A DNA stretch of 54,721 bases from positions 1 to 54,721 of the forward strand of contig JAULBX010025853.1 of the NCBI GenBank assembly GCA_032358255.1. Reading direction: 5' to 3'. The DNA is from Heterotrichella gracilis (lineage: Eukaryota > Sar > Xanthophyceae > Tribonematales > Xanthonemataceae). Shown here in pieces: positions 35,814 to 46,893 of the stretch (the stretch's first letter is position 1; every line of letters begins with the position of its first letter). Below the pieces are notes generated by a model, which was not told the origin of the DNA, did not search any database, and saw nothing but the letters and a program-made list of their open reading frames with translations. The translations under genes were made by a program, and so were the position numbers.

Positions 35814-38800
35814 ATGGCTAGCCAGATTGCGCAGCTGCACTTCAACACACAGCCCGCGCCAACATACGTGGTGCAGCAGGAGTATGCAGGTAACAAGCAA
35901 TTACATAGGTGGTTAAAAATCCCCCGTGGTGAAACGCCCTGTGTTGCTGGTATTCCTCTCGTATTCTTGCCTCCTGCCTAGCTGCAGGTGACTGACTTCC
36001 ACCAGTGTGTGTTGTTCCAGGCAAACACCAGTCATCGGTGTGTCCCAATTCCAACTTTTTAAAAGGTAACTCAATAGAACATACGTGGGACGGTGTTACG
36101 ACGCCAATTTCATATGCATGCATATACCAGTGCTGCTTGCACCACCAAGCGCCCCGCTGTGCCTCTGCAGGAGTGCAGTGGTCGCCAGATGGCTCCTGCC
36201 TACTGACTGCAAGCGATGACTCATGGTACGGTATCCCTACCCACCCTTAACCCTCCTGCAATGCACAAAAACCCACAGTCGTCGTCCCCACCCCGCTGCA
36301 TGCCGCATGCCTGCTGCAAGCGCTCATCCCCGCTCACACCCGCTCCGCCCATGCCAGGCTTCGGGTGTTCGACCTCCCACCAGACGCCCTCACGGCTTCC
36401 CCTGTGGAGAGCCCACAAAGCACCACCAGCGACTCCCTGGCAGCCGCCCTGCGCTTCCATGCCGGGGAGCTTGTGTATGACTACTGCTGGTACCCCGGCA
36501 TGCTGGCCAGCGAGCCGGCCACCTGCTGCTTTGCATCCACCAGCAGGGTACGAAAGGGCAGCCATGGGCTCAAACCCTAAACCCTAAACCCTGGGCGCGA
36601 CTTCCTGGAAGGCAGCATGTTGGCCTAGGGTTGAGGGTTCCACAACTAAACCGTAGGCCTGGGCAATGGGAGGTCATTGGCACCCGGGATCACTGCCAAT
36701 TATTGACTATGCTTGGCCAGGTGCATGGGCCACCGCATGGGCAAGGCCCTATGCCCCCCTCGCAAATCACCCCATGTACGCGGCACACCCCGCCCTATCC
36801 CCCCCCCCCCCCCCTCCTGCCCCGCAGGCGCACCCCATCCACCTATGGGATGCCCTCGCTGGCACCCTGCGCTGCACCTACCGGGTGTACAACAACGTGG
36901 ACGAGGTCACTGCCGCATACAGCCTGGCCTTCAGCCCCAGCGGGGGTAAGCTGTGGGGCGGCATGAACAAGAGCATCTGCATCTTCAACGTGGACCGCCC
37001 GGGCAGGGATTACGCCACCATCGTCACGCACCAGCGCAGGGCGGAGGGCATGGCAGGTGGGGTGGGTAGGCGTGCGTTTAGGGTTTAGGGTTGACGGTGC
37101 GAGTGGGGAGGCGGGTGGGGCAGAGAGTATGGCGTGTGGCGCGGATGGGTTGGCCGCAGGCCATGGCCGCCAGGTGGGAGACATGAGCAAACGACATCTG
37201 CATGTGTAATCTGGAGTAGGGCAGGGCTGAGAGCATGGCAGGTGGGTGGGGGGGGTGCTGGTAGGGGCATGGGTCGCCGGCCGGGTTTGGCGGGTGGGTC
37301 ATGGCCTGTCGGGTGGGCTGAGAGCAGGGCAGGTAGTGTGGGGAGGGCGTGGGGCTGTTGATCGTGGATGCGGTTCTAACAAATGCATATGCTGTGTCTG
37401 ATTAGCAGTGCCCATGCATCCAGCTGGTACATCGGTTGACCAAATGCATTCTCGTTCACTGACGCGCCACTTCCTCCCCGCAGGCATCGTGTCGTGCATG
37501 CGCTTCAACCCCGACGGCTCCGGTGTGGTTGCTGCTGGGTCCTACTCCGGCCAGGTGGCACTCATAGACGAGCGCACGCACGAGATGCTGTTTGTGCTGC
37601 AGGGCCACGTGGGCGGGGTCACGCAGGTGGGGTCTCTAGGGGTTAGGGGTTAGGGTTTCATGCTTGCTGGGGCATGTGGGCAAGGGCATTCAGGCGGGGT
37701 CTGTAGGGTATAGGGACTAGGGTTTCATGCTGCTGGGGCACGTGGGCAGGGGCATGCAGACGACGCGGTAGGGGTTTATGGTTCAGCATTCAGGGTGTAA
37801 TGCTGCAGGGGCATGTGGGCAGGGTCACGCGGCTAAGGCAATGTCCAAGGGCATGTCATGCACAGACGATGCGGGTGTTACTCCTGTTCCGCCAAGTGAG
37901 GTGGATGTGCTCCTGCATGGCATGCAAAGCACACATGGATATCTGGAAAGCATGACATATTGAGTGCCCTTTACTGCTATGCCGTGCTGTTGCAGGTTCA
38001 ATTCTCGCAGGATGGCAACTATTTGTACAGCGGCGCCCGCAGGGATGCGGACATTGTGTGCTGGGATGTGCGATACACGTCGGACGTGCTGTACCGCATG
38101 CACAGGATGACTGCGGGGACCAACCAGCGGATAGGGTTTGACATCGAGCCCTACGGCCGCCACCTGGCCACTGGTAAGCCTGGTAGGGTTTAGGGTTTGA
38201 TGTTGAGCCTTCTGACAAAATGTGGTCACTGTTAAGCAACCTTCATTGCACATGGGTTTCCGCTGGGTTACCTAAGATCTCCAAAATGTAAATTCTAGAA
38301 GCGTTGTCAATCCAGACCTGGGCAATGGACACGTGCAAGGGGAGACTGCAAATCTGGCTGTACTATCTTCCATGTTTGTGCATGATTGCTGGGATTATTT
38401 TTGCCCGCTGGGGAAAGCGTAACACAGCAGACAGCTGTGTGCTGAGCAGACAGCTGTGTCATTGCGGATGTCAGCAAAGCGCGCCTCTGACATGCAGCAC
38501 ACAGGGTCCACACCCCTCCTGACACACGGGCCTGTGGGTGTGCATGTGTGCAGGTGGCGAGGACGGCATGGTGCGCGTGTATGACCTGGCAGACGGCAGC
38601 CAGGTGCACCAGTTCCCTGCCGCAGCAGACACAGTCAACGGCTTCCGGTTCCATCCATTCCTCCCCTTGGCCGCCACCGCATCCGGCCACAGGCGCTTCC
38701 CCACCCCTTCAATTATGCTGGCGCAGTCCCCTTCAGATACCTCGGGCTCGGATTCGGACGGGGGCGATGCGACGCCGCATTTAGCGGAAGCTGGTGATGA

Positions 38801-39237
38801 CGAGGCGCCAGGTGCGGGGGGGTTGTGGGGTAAACCCTACACCGTATACTTTAGGTGCAGCTGCTGACCCCAGGCTGTCGCAGCGCCGGTGGGCAGGGCC
38901 GGTGCAGCAGGGGCTAGGGTTGGGTTGTGGGTTAGACCCTGAACCCTAAATTGCTGCTGACCAGGCCGTGGTTGCTGTTTCAGGGCCGGTGGGCACCAGC
39001 GTGCGCAATGCGATGTGTGTGTGGCGCTTTGACTGCACCTGGGTTGACCTACCCACCCATCAAGCTGAGGAGGTTCAAGGGGTGAGCCATGATGCGGCTG
39101 TTGTGGGGGAGGACCGGGGGGATGGCACTGACTTTGCAGCGGGTGAGGATCAAGGGGTGGAAGGAGGCGCTGCAGGGGAGGCCATTGCAGCGGAGCATGT
39201 TGACGCGGAGATGGCTATGGATGGCAGTGGATCGTGA
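35814..39237 (+). CDS. WRAP53/TCAB1-like WD40 protein, 8 exons
   Basis: Exons: 35814-35889, 36171-36225, 36358-36547, 36828-37056, 37484-37626, 37996-38173, 38554-38811, 38984-39237; 460 aa. In animals this protein carries telomerase RNA and box H/ACA scaRNAs to Cajal bodies and helps assemble active telomerase. Matching segments are WSPDGSCLLTASDDSWLRVF, PIHLWDALAGTLRCTYR, YNNVDEVTAAYSLAFSPSG, RFNPDGSGVVAAGSYSGQVA, and the signature LYSGARRDADIVCWDVR. About six WD40 blades are visible. It lacks the long N-terminal extension of the human protein. The C terminus is acidic and Ser/Asp-rich, then Gly/Glu-rich. Introns 3, 4, 5 and 6 carry telomere-type arrays just after the donor, and intron 5 contains copies of the exon 5 boundary. 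Confidence 0.9.
36572..38198. repeat. Telomere-like arrays in WRAP53-like introns 3-6
   Basis: Intron 3 has three CCCTAAA-type units at 36572-36592. Intron 4 has TTTAGGGTTTAGGGTT at 37077-37092. Intron 5 has GGGGTTAGGGGTTAGGGTTT at about 37639-37658. Intron 6 has TAGGGTTTAGGGTTT at 38184-38198. Counted from the first base of the intron these start at positions 25, 21, 13 and 11. Confidence 0.9.
37595..37840 (+). repeat. Exon 5/intron 5 boundary copied into the intron (4 units)
   Basis: Units start at 37595 (partly exon 5), 37661, 37728 and 37801, a period of about 66-73 bases. Each resembles TGCTGCAGGGGCATGTGGGC followed by GGGGTC-like and TAGGGTTT-like sequence. The first unit includes the real 5' splice site. 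The last unit is closest to the exon itself. Confidence 0.8.
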
Positions 39238-40040
39238 TGCGGGTGATTGCATCCTGTGCCCCATTGTCCGGTGGGATATCCCATTGGCGCTCATTATCAA
39301 TGGGTTGAAGGGCCACGTGACGCCACACCAGAAAGTGCCTCAGGCTATCTTCCTTCTAGAAATGACAAGGCTCCCTTTTTGGAGCTGCAAGCCACTGGCA
39401 AGCTGTGCAGCAGTCGCGTGGCTACAATATATATGTATTCAGCCAATATCGTGCAAACATATTTGACTGCAACTCGAGAGTCTGTGGTTTTATCTGTGAG
39501 CGTTTTCCTTTCTTTCTGTTTATCCTATTTTTCTCCTGTCTAGTGCAGCTTTTTATGTCAACTTGTAGCTTAGGTCAGCGGTGATCTACGTGAGTGTGCG
39601 ACATCGCGCATCTGTTGCTTCAATTGCACCGTGTGATATCCTTTCCCATCTGAATATCCCAGTCTGGATATGTCAGAAACGAAAATCTGTTACCGCTTTT
39701 GCCAGAAGCTTCTCTAGGCAGCCAGGTTGCCCAATACCCAAACTGGTGAGGCCCACTGGTGGTGCCACGACAAACATATGTGGGTGATGCATTCACATCA
39801 GCTTGCAGCACAGCCTATCAAAGCCGGCCACGGGGCGTTGTAATGAACATGCAACGCCAACCAAGGTTGCCCAAAGCCGTGTGAATGCTGTGCATGCGTG
39901 GCATTTAACTGCGCAAGGGTTTCGGGCGTCCAGTGACAACCCCCCATGACACGACGCAGGCGCAAGTATTCGCAGCTGATCTGTTGTTACAGGGGGGTAC
40001 TTTTGTTACAACGACCTGCTGCCCAGCAGCAGCGACAGGC
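39238..40040. other. Convergent 3' region, WRAP53-like / S27a
   Basis: 0.8 kb of 3' UTR and spacer between convergent genes. TTACA (TGTAA on minus) occurs at 39987-39991 and 40006-40010, within 55 bases of the S27a stop, and may be its polyadenylation signal. Confidence 0.4.
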
Positions 40041-41436
40041 TTATGCCTGGTTCTCGTACATGTAGGTCAGGCCGCACTTGCCGCTGCAAGGGAAGCACAC
40101 AGCAGAGTGAGTATGGGAGGAAGGATATATAGGAAGTTTACAGGGGCGGCAAAGCCAAAACCAGTTCCCAGGCGCAACCTCTCAGAGTAACTGAGTATGA
40201 CAGGGAATGGATGCAAGAGAGGTGCGGCGTTGTACTGCAGGTGTGCAAAGCGTGCACAGAAGTATAGGGCCTATGTGAGGGGATTCCCGATGGTACGCAC
40301 CAGTACACGCGGTTGAAGTGGGTGGCCATGAAGATGCCTGGGCCGCAGTCAGCGTTGGGGCACACCTTCCTCAACCGCTGCACCTTGCCAGAGTCATCGA
40401 CCTGCAGAAAAAGGGAGACTATGTGACAAGGATGCCCCCTGCTGGCCCTGCATGTGCCGTGGTACAAGCTACCCGCCCACTGTTCCCCACCCTGTACCAA
40501 AGGGCATCTAATCCCATTGCACAAGTGGCATCCCACTCACCCTGCCCCATGGTACAGCATCAATAAAACACACTAGAAGAAATGTGTCCGGCACAGCAGT
40601 TGATATCGCCACTGGCGTTTTGCCCCACGGTGCAACCCATTGTGTCCAACCCCCTGTTGGCATTTCGCCCCGCGGAGCATCCCACTGTGTACAACCCCCT
40701 GTTGGCGTTCCCTTCCAGTTACCCCCCAGCTCCACCCCAATCCCAGGCCCACCTTGTAGAACTTGAGCACCCGCAGCTTGATCTTCTTGTGCTTGTGCTT
40801 GAGCTTCTTTGGCTTGGTGTAGGTCTTCTTCTTGCGCTTCTTGGCGCCTCCCAGCAGCCTCAGCAGGATCTCAAGAGTTTGCTGCTCCTGGATGCCCAGC
40901 TCGCGCAGGGTGCACACATCGTCCACCTGCCTGCCGGCGCACAGCAGTCGCTGCTCGCTGGCGGGGATCCCTGCAATAGGTTCATGACATCAAATGCTGG
41001 CTCCCTTCTTGTGGAGTGCAGTGCAGGGCTATGCACCCCCATATGCTTGCAGCTATGGCAGACCCATTCTGATTTAACCGCGCACTTATATTACAGTGCC
41101 TCTGTAGCTGTCGGCTACGCAAAGGCATGCAAGGTGGCTGACTCATGTTTGCTGAGGCAACAGTTGGATGCATCCATAGATGAGGGTGGCTGCCCTGTCT
41201 CCAGCACCCAAAGTCTGCAAACCCTGCAAGCTTACCCTGGAACTCCTCAACGCGCGCCTTCACATCGGCGACGGTCTCCCCCCCATGCACCTCAAGGGTG
41301 TGGGTCTTGTCTGCAGCAGGGAGAAACCAGCAGTGAAACAGGAGCATGCACAATCGGAGGGTGGGCAGCATGCATTACCGCGGCATACGCCACACCCAAC
41401 GCACGGCAACTCACCTGTCCGTACAAAAATCTGCAT
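40041..41436 (-). CDS. RPS27A: Ubiquitin-like protein fused to 40S ribosomal protein S27a (eS31), 5 exons
   Basis: Exons (minus): 41436-41415, 41310-41236, 40970-40753, 40401-40301, 40083-40041; 152 aa. The fusion is cleaved after GG to release the small-subunit protein eS31. The eS31 part is normal: [35 protein letters not shown], and the zinc finger VCPNADC with [11 protein letters not shown]. The ubiquitin part is strongly diverged. It begins [15 protein letters not shown], two residues shorter than ubiquitin in the first loop. It has AGRQ where ubiquitin has AGKQ (K48), IQEQQT where ubiquitin has IQKEST (K63), RLLC for RLIF around Ile44, and ends LRLLGG. K6 and K29 are also replaced; K11 and K27 seem kept. 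Processing at GG is still expected. Confidence 0.93.
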
Positions 41437-42128
41437 CCTTGCACCCGGCACTCGGCAGCTTGCGATGCCTTCCTAGTGCCGCGAAAGAGGAATCCTGCAT
41501 CGCCGCCAGCCAAACTTGTACGCCCTGTTTATTGCAACGCCGGCAGTTCGTACTTCCCCGCTTCCGTTGGTCAATGGGCTCTTCCCAATTTCATCCTCGT
41601 ATGCATATATATAACACCCTGCCAAAATGTTCAGAATTTGTGCTGGTACATGTGCTGGTACACGCCTCTCGTCACCGGCCGAGTCAGCCGTGGCTGATTG
41701 GTACACTTTTGCACCTGCTTGTCGCATTCCTAAAGAACATGAGGTGGGCAGATTCGGCAAAAAAGTGCACGGCCAGCCAATCAGATGCGGGCACTGGCAG
41801 ATATATCGGGCAAGATTTTTCAAACGCGCCAGAGGCCCTGGTCCAGAATCAGATATTTTTAGCGCTGCCACGCACCACCCAGATTTCAAGCTTCGCGCTG
41901 GCAGGCCTGCACGACTTTGCAGCTCCTTTGCACCATACAAAGCTCGACGCTGTGCCCCTGAACACACGCATTCACCCTACCACTGTGATTCTGTGCTCTA
42001 GAGATACCACAACCCTGTCAATCCGTGCCTCAGATCGAGCACCTTTGCCAACCACCGTGACATATCTCCGTACCAGAGCAGCAGACAGTGCGGCACCCGG
42101 CACAGCCCGAGCCCACTACAACCTTTGT
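41437..42128. other. Divergent promoter region, S27a / PLATZ
   Basis: These 692 bases are shared upstream sequence of two divergent genes. Long open frames cross it on both strands, but none shows a domain. I take it as regulatory and 5' UTR sequence. Confidence 0.45.
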
Positions 42129-43514
42129 ATGGAAGCGCTCTCAGCGCACCAGCAAGAGGCGGAGCTGGGATGGCTGGGCGTCCTGACCTCTACAGAGTCG
42201 TTCTTCCGCCCCTGCGGCAGGTGCTCGCACAAGGCGAACGGCCGGGAAGTGACGGTGAACTTTTTCGACATTGATACCGCAGAGGCCGATGGGCTGTGCT
42301 CGCTGTGCGTGAACGAGCGCCCTGGACACAGAGTGCTACAGGTGCGCAGCTGCTGCAGCTTTCACACCAGTTTGGACATCTTCTCGCACCCTTTTGCCCC
42401 ATATCTTACCCGAGTTGTGTGGTTGCAGATTCGGAGAAGCTCCTACCACGGTGAGTTGGCCGCTTTGTTGGTTTCCCTGAGCTCGCTTGCTTTTGCGCTG
42501 CCCATGGCTCCTGCCTTGGTGGCTTCTGAGACCACCCCTGTTGCTCATTGCTTGCTCTCCTACACGCAGATGTCGTGAAAGTGGGAGACGTCTCCCGGCT
42601 GGCCGACGTGGTGGGGGTGCAGACGTATGTCATCAACAGCTCCAAGGTTATTTTCCTCAAGAGGCGCCCACAGCCCCGGCCCCCCAAGGGCGCCGTCGGC
42701 GCATCGCAGTGCGTGATATGCGCCAGGCACCTGCAGGACGTCAGCCTGTACTGTTCGCTGCAGTGCAAGGTGGATAGCCACCACGGGCTGGCCTCCATGG
42801 AGCTTGACCACCACCACCACCATGCCAGCGACGCCCAGGAGAGCTCTGGGAGCCAGAACCACGCGCCAGACACGCCCTCGCGGCCCGACGCCTACCAGCA
42901 CAATAGGAACCCCTCCAGCGACGGGGAGACATCGCAGTGAGTGCCCATCTGTGCCTGCATCTGCGGTGCACTGTCTGTCAGTCAGGGGGGCGAGAGCGGG
43001 ATATGTTGTTGGAGGGTCCTGCTGATCGTGTCAAACCTACTGACTGGCCTGCTCTTTTGTGCCTGAGTTCGTTCGTGCAACCTCGGTGTGTGCAATGCAC
43101 GTCATCTGCAACAGTTTCGTCGCCCGCGTCGCCCGAATCTGGTGTGGGCTCGGTACACGTAGATACTTTTTGGGCCTGAGATATTTTTGCACGCACCCAC
43201 GAATGTGCGCAGGATTTCCGGTCAGGCTTTGTGTTAGCCCGGCCAAACGACCTGCCTCGGTGCCACTGTGCTTCGCGTTGGCGTGTTTGCGAAAAAGCGG
43301 GGTTAAACCGAAAAACTATTTGTGCATGCGCACCTGCCGTTGTGGCAGCCTCGTTGGAATGGTGGTGACCCACCCACGCCACTACCAACCACAGGGTTGC
43401 CGTTGCGTCGCGTTTGTATTAACACTACGGTGCTATGTGTGTTGCAGGGATGGCTCGCACTACAGCTCGCATAGCCGCAGGAAGGGATGCCCCATAAGGT
43501 CACGCTTCCAGTGA
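42129..43514 (+). CDS. PLATZ-family zinc-dependent DNA-binding protein, 4 exons
   Basis: Exons: 42129-42341, 42429-42450, 42570-42936, 43448-43514; 222 aa. PLATZ proteins are plant and algal factors that bind A/T-rich DNA, often as repressors. The match runs from WLGVLTSTESFFRPC through HRVLQIRRSSYHDVVKV, QTYVINSSKVIFLKRRPQ to the second zinc motif CVICARHLQDVSLYCSLQC (C-x2-C-x10-C-x3-C). The terminal exon supplies the conserved RRKGCPIRSRF tail and is joined through a perfect GTGAGT donor. The first zinc motif is incomplete: the usual FCLDC is FFDID here, and one of the paired histidines is missing. A His-rich stretch follows the second motif. Confidence 0.9.
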
Positions 43515-44960
43515 TGTGGGGTACAATATCTGGGGTTGGGGATGAGAAGAGTGCCACCAGGGGACTGAGCTACAAGTATTGAAGGAGGTGGGCAGTGAGG
43601 AGGGTGTGCAGCCCCGGCAGCTTTGCAAACGCTGCCAGGTGGGTCTCCTTGGCTGTGGACCGGTGTACCTTGACCACCGCCCAGCAGCCAGAGCTGGTCT
43701 GATGACCGGTCTCTACTGTCACCTTGACATTGGTTTGCAAACTTCTGTTTTGAAGTCGCTTGATTCAGCGCATGGCCCACAAAAGAAGTAGACATTGAAC
43801 GGCTGTGGGTAGAACTGTGCAGCGCTGTAGCTGAAAAACCACAACTAGCACTGTTGGGAGGGGGATATTATCAAGGGCTTGATTCATTTCCCTGTTGGCT
43901 GTCTTTTGCTGCGAAGGGTTAATAACTGTTTTTCTTCTTGCACGCTTTGTGCAATAGCAAGTGCTCCCAGTGTGTGTTACAAACCCACTGTGCAGCACCC
44001 TTGCTTGTTCTGCTGAGTGGGTGCACCTGGGGGGGTTGCGCCACATGTACCAGGTTTGGGATATTGCACCACATGATTGAGTGGTCGATTTGTATGCAAG
44101 ATTTTTGGATTACTGGGGATTTCGCCTGTTGTACTTAGCGCACTTACTAATATAGTAGATAATAGGGTTTTCCAGGTCTTTTTGAACTAATACGGATGCA
44201 CTTACAACTCATGCTTTGATAACAAGCGTGACCAACACATAGTTTATGCATGGAATAACGCGTGCCAGAAACGGATGTATAGGACTTGTTGCAGTCTTGG
44301 GATTATACGTGGGTTTCATCAACCAGATCAACGGATGCCTGTGGTTGCCTGCCACTTGCCACTTGAACCAACGCTTGTACTGCGGTATTATGATGCAGCT
44401 GAAGTTTTGTTGATAACGGCTTGCGTTTGTAGTTTGGCATGTGCCAGCAGAGTTTGCCAGCTTTTTTGCTGGTGTATACTGAGGGCAGGTTGTTGTCCTT
44501 AGGACCGTTACAGTGCTTGCTAGAAGTGTATGCCTTGGTGCGGTGCACCACTGGCAGCCCTTTAGAAAGGTCACTAATCAAGTGGCAAAATGATTGCCCA
44601 GCGGTGTAAAGTCAGCAAGAAACTTTCAGGCTTGAGTTGCAACAACTACTGCACCCTGAGGAGTGGCTGACCAATCCCCTTGCCAAAGCTTGGGAAGTGA
44701 CGTTCAGTGTAATGCAGCAAAAGGGGAGGCTGTCCATAACCGAATGTCCATCCGTTGTGTTCGTCACACTCACACTGCCCAAGCAAAAATGTTGCCCAAC
44801 CTGGGTATACGATGCCGGACTGTGCCCTCACGTCTGTGAGTGAATGGCCCAAAGGATGCCTCTGTTCCATGACAAAATTTGTGCTCCCACGACTTTTTGT
44901 ACAGATGTGTCAGCCTGGTTGAGGTGTAATCATTCTCACCCACATCAAAGTCCTGGACAC
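43515..44960. other. Convergent 3' region, PLATZ / GOT1
   Basis: 1.4 kb between convergent genes. Both 3' UTRs should lie here. I see no exon with family similarity, no RNA gene and no clear repeat. Confidence 0.45.
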
Positions 44961-46134
44961 TCAGATAGGCAACCCACCCCCGCCTGCTGGAGCGATCTTG
45001 TTTATCACCTGCACAGCAAAGTCTCAGTCATGGCATACCGCAACGGATGATAGGGAACAGTTCTGCACAGCCCAGAAACACATACCATTTTTACGCCTGG
45101 TAGGTCCAGCACGCGGCTGAGCACAGGTACTCGCCGTAGCGTGCTCAGCACGGTAGGGAAGAATCCGCTGAACAGCAACCAAAAGCCATACGTCTCCACA
45201 ATCATACCAACAATGGCCCACCCGATGACCACAAGGAACACCCCTATTAGGAAGAAGACAGACCCCTGCAGGTGTGGCGCAAGCCGTGAGCACATGCCAG
45301 GACTACCCATGTGCCTGCATGCTGGTCCAGCTATGCCTGTCCACTGTCCACCTTTTCCAGGTCTATGCGTCTGCCATGCGTTTTACGGACCCAGGTCTAT
45401 GCTTATGCCATGCACTGCCAGGTCTACCCATGTCCAAACCGATGCACGGCAGTCAGCGCAGGCTGCTCACCTTGCGGTTCCTCTTTCTCAAAAAGAAGCG
45501 TAAGGTGGCTGAAAAGCCAATTGTCATGGTGATACCAGCAAGGAATAGTACCTGCGGCGTGACAATAGATCTCAAAACAGGCTCTGTGGTTCAACACAGC
45601 TTGCCTGGCGCAGCGTGAAAACAGCCACCTACGTTGCCCATCGCCAACAAGCCCTTGTCAAAGAAGAAAAATATGCCCAGAACAAAGAACAGGACCTGTA
45701 GGAACGGACAGGTGTCAACAGGTGCCAACTGCGTTTATGTCACTGGGGCTGCAGAGGTGCAAAGCTCACTGTTGTCCCAAGGCAGGCCCTGGCAAGTGCT
45801 GCATAGTGGGCCTTGGATATGTGTCAAGGTGTAGCTCCCCAGCCGCGCCCCAAACGGGTCAGAGGTGTGATAGGCAACGGCAATGTTGCTGGCTGCAACA
45901 GGTGGTATGCAATGGCCAGCCCTACAGTGTGACCAGCAAGTTACTAGCAAGGTTAGAAGAAACTCCTCACGCATCTCCCCTCCTCTTACCCCAATGCCTG
46001 TCAGGCCAATGCCGATTTCTGCAGGTCAAACAGGGCAGTGGTCAGCGTCAGGTCAGTTGTCAAACAGGGGCATGCCATAAGCAGCACGCTGCACATGAGC
46101 TGCAGCCTTACTCACTTCGTTTGTCGTCCAGCAT
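44961..46134 (-). CDS. GOT1: GOT1/SFT2-like Golgi vesicle transport protein, 6 exons
   Basis: Exons (minus): 46134-46116, 46018-45990, 45695-45633, 45551-45471, 45265-45086, 45008-44961; 139 aa, the usual size. Got1 is a four-helix Golgi membrane protein that aids ER-Golgi vesicle transport and fusion. Conserved stretches are KIGIGLTGIG, LGIFFFFDKGLLAMGN, LFLAGITMTIG, FLVVIGWAIVGMIVETYGF and LLFSGFFPTVLSTLRRVPVL, ending LPGVKM and a Gly-rich tail. The first two exons are only 19 and 29 nt long, easily missed by predictors. It is divergent from the PGS1 gene. Confidence 0.93.
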
Positions 46135-46893
46135 TTTGAGGTATCTGTCTCGGTATCAACTCTGTGCTGCCTGTACCTCCTCCACCTTTCAAAGTTCAAG
46201 TCATGCCTTGCAGATGCATGCTGCAGCTCAATGCTTCAAAAGCTCTGCACCCATGCATGCTTCAATACGCTGCAGTTTCACGGCTGATGCTGTACGCCTA
46301 CTTGCACATATACAATGGCCCTTATGAAATGAGTTGATTTTTCAAGTCCCACCGCGGAGATGGCAATGCCACTGCCAGTTAAAAAAGTAGACTTCAAGTC
46401 TTTGATCGTTGGACGCAAACCCAGCCACAAGAACACGACGCTGAGTTGGAGTTGTGGAGTTTGTTGCAACTACGAACCTTTATATGACTTTTTTTCGAGT
46501 CAACTTTGGACAGAGACTATTTCCAGGCTGGCCAATCCTTGGGACCATATCCTAAACCGGCTTAGCTACAATGAGTTGCACCCATTGCAGGTGCACTGCA
46601 GTCGATCTCTTCTTTTTCCCGTGTTCATTAGTGCGCTATGCAGGGTACAACGTTGCAGTAAAACACCAGTCTGCCGGACCCTATATCAGAAGGGGTGGAA
46701 TGGGGGCCCGATCTGGGACCTTTTCCTCCTTGGAATCGGTATTGAACCGTGGGCGTTGGCCTACCGTTGCAGCTTGCCTCATCACAAAACGATATTCTGG
46801 CATCGGGCCAACGTCCATGCATGGCAATGGCATGAGTCCAAGCATGACAAAGGCATGAGAAATGGCTTGAGAATTTGTCATGCTGGGTGCACA
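46135..46893. other. Divergent promoter region, GOT1 / PGS1
   Basis: 0.76 kb between divergent genes. A plus-strand frame continuous with PGS1 exon 1 is open from 46366. It may be a long 5' leader, or an N-terminal extension of PGS1, but shows no mitochondrial presequence pattern. Confidence 0.4.

Noticed and set aside
41346-42578. Plus-strand open frame of 410 codons
   Set aside because: It is open by chance through the promoter between two divergent genes. Only the part from the ATG at 42129 to the donor at 42342 matches PLATZ.
45811-45905. Apparent extra GOT1 exon (YHTSDPFGARLG frame)
   Set aside because: GOT1 conservation requires joining LTGIG directly to VLFFVLGIFFFFDKG, which the flanking splice sites do perfectly, so this stretch is intron.
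46366-46893. N-terminal extension of PGS1
   Set aside because: The frame is open, but lacks a mitochondrial-presequence pattern and any similarity to PGS1 proteins. Kept only as an alternative start.
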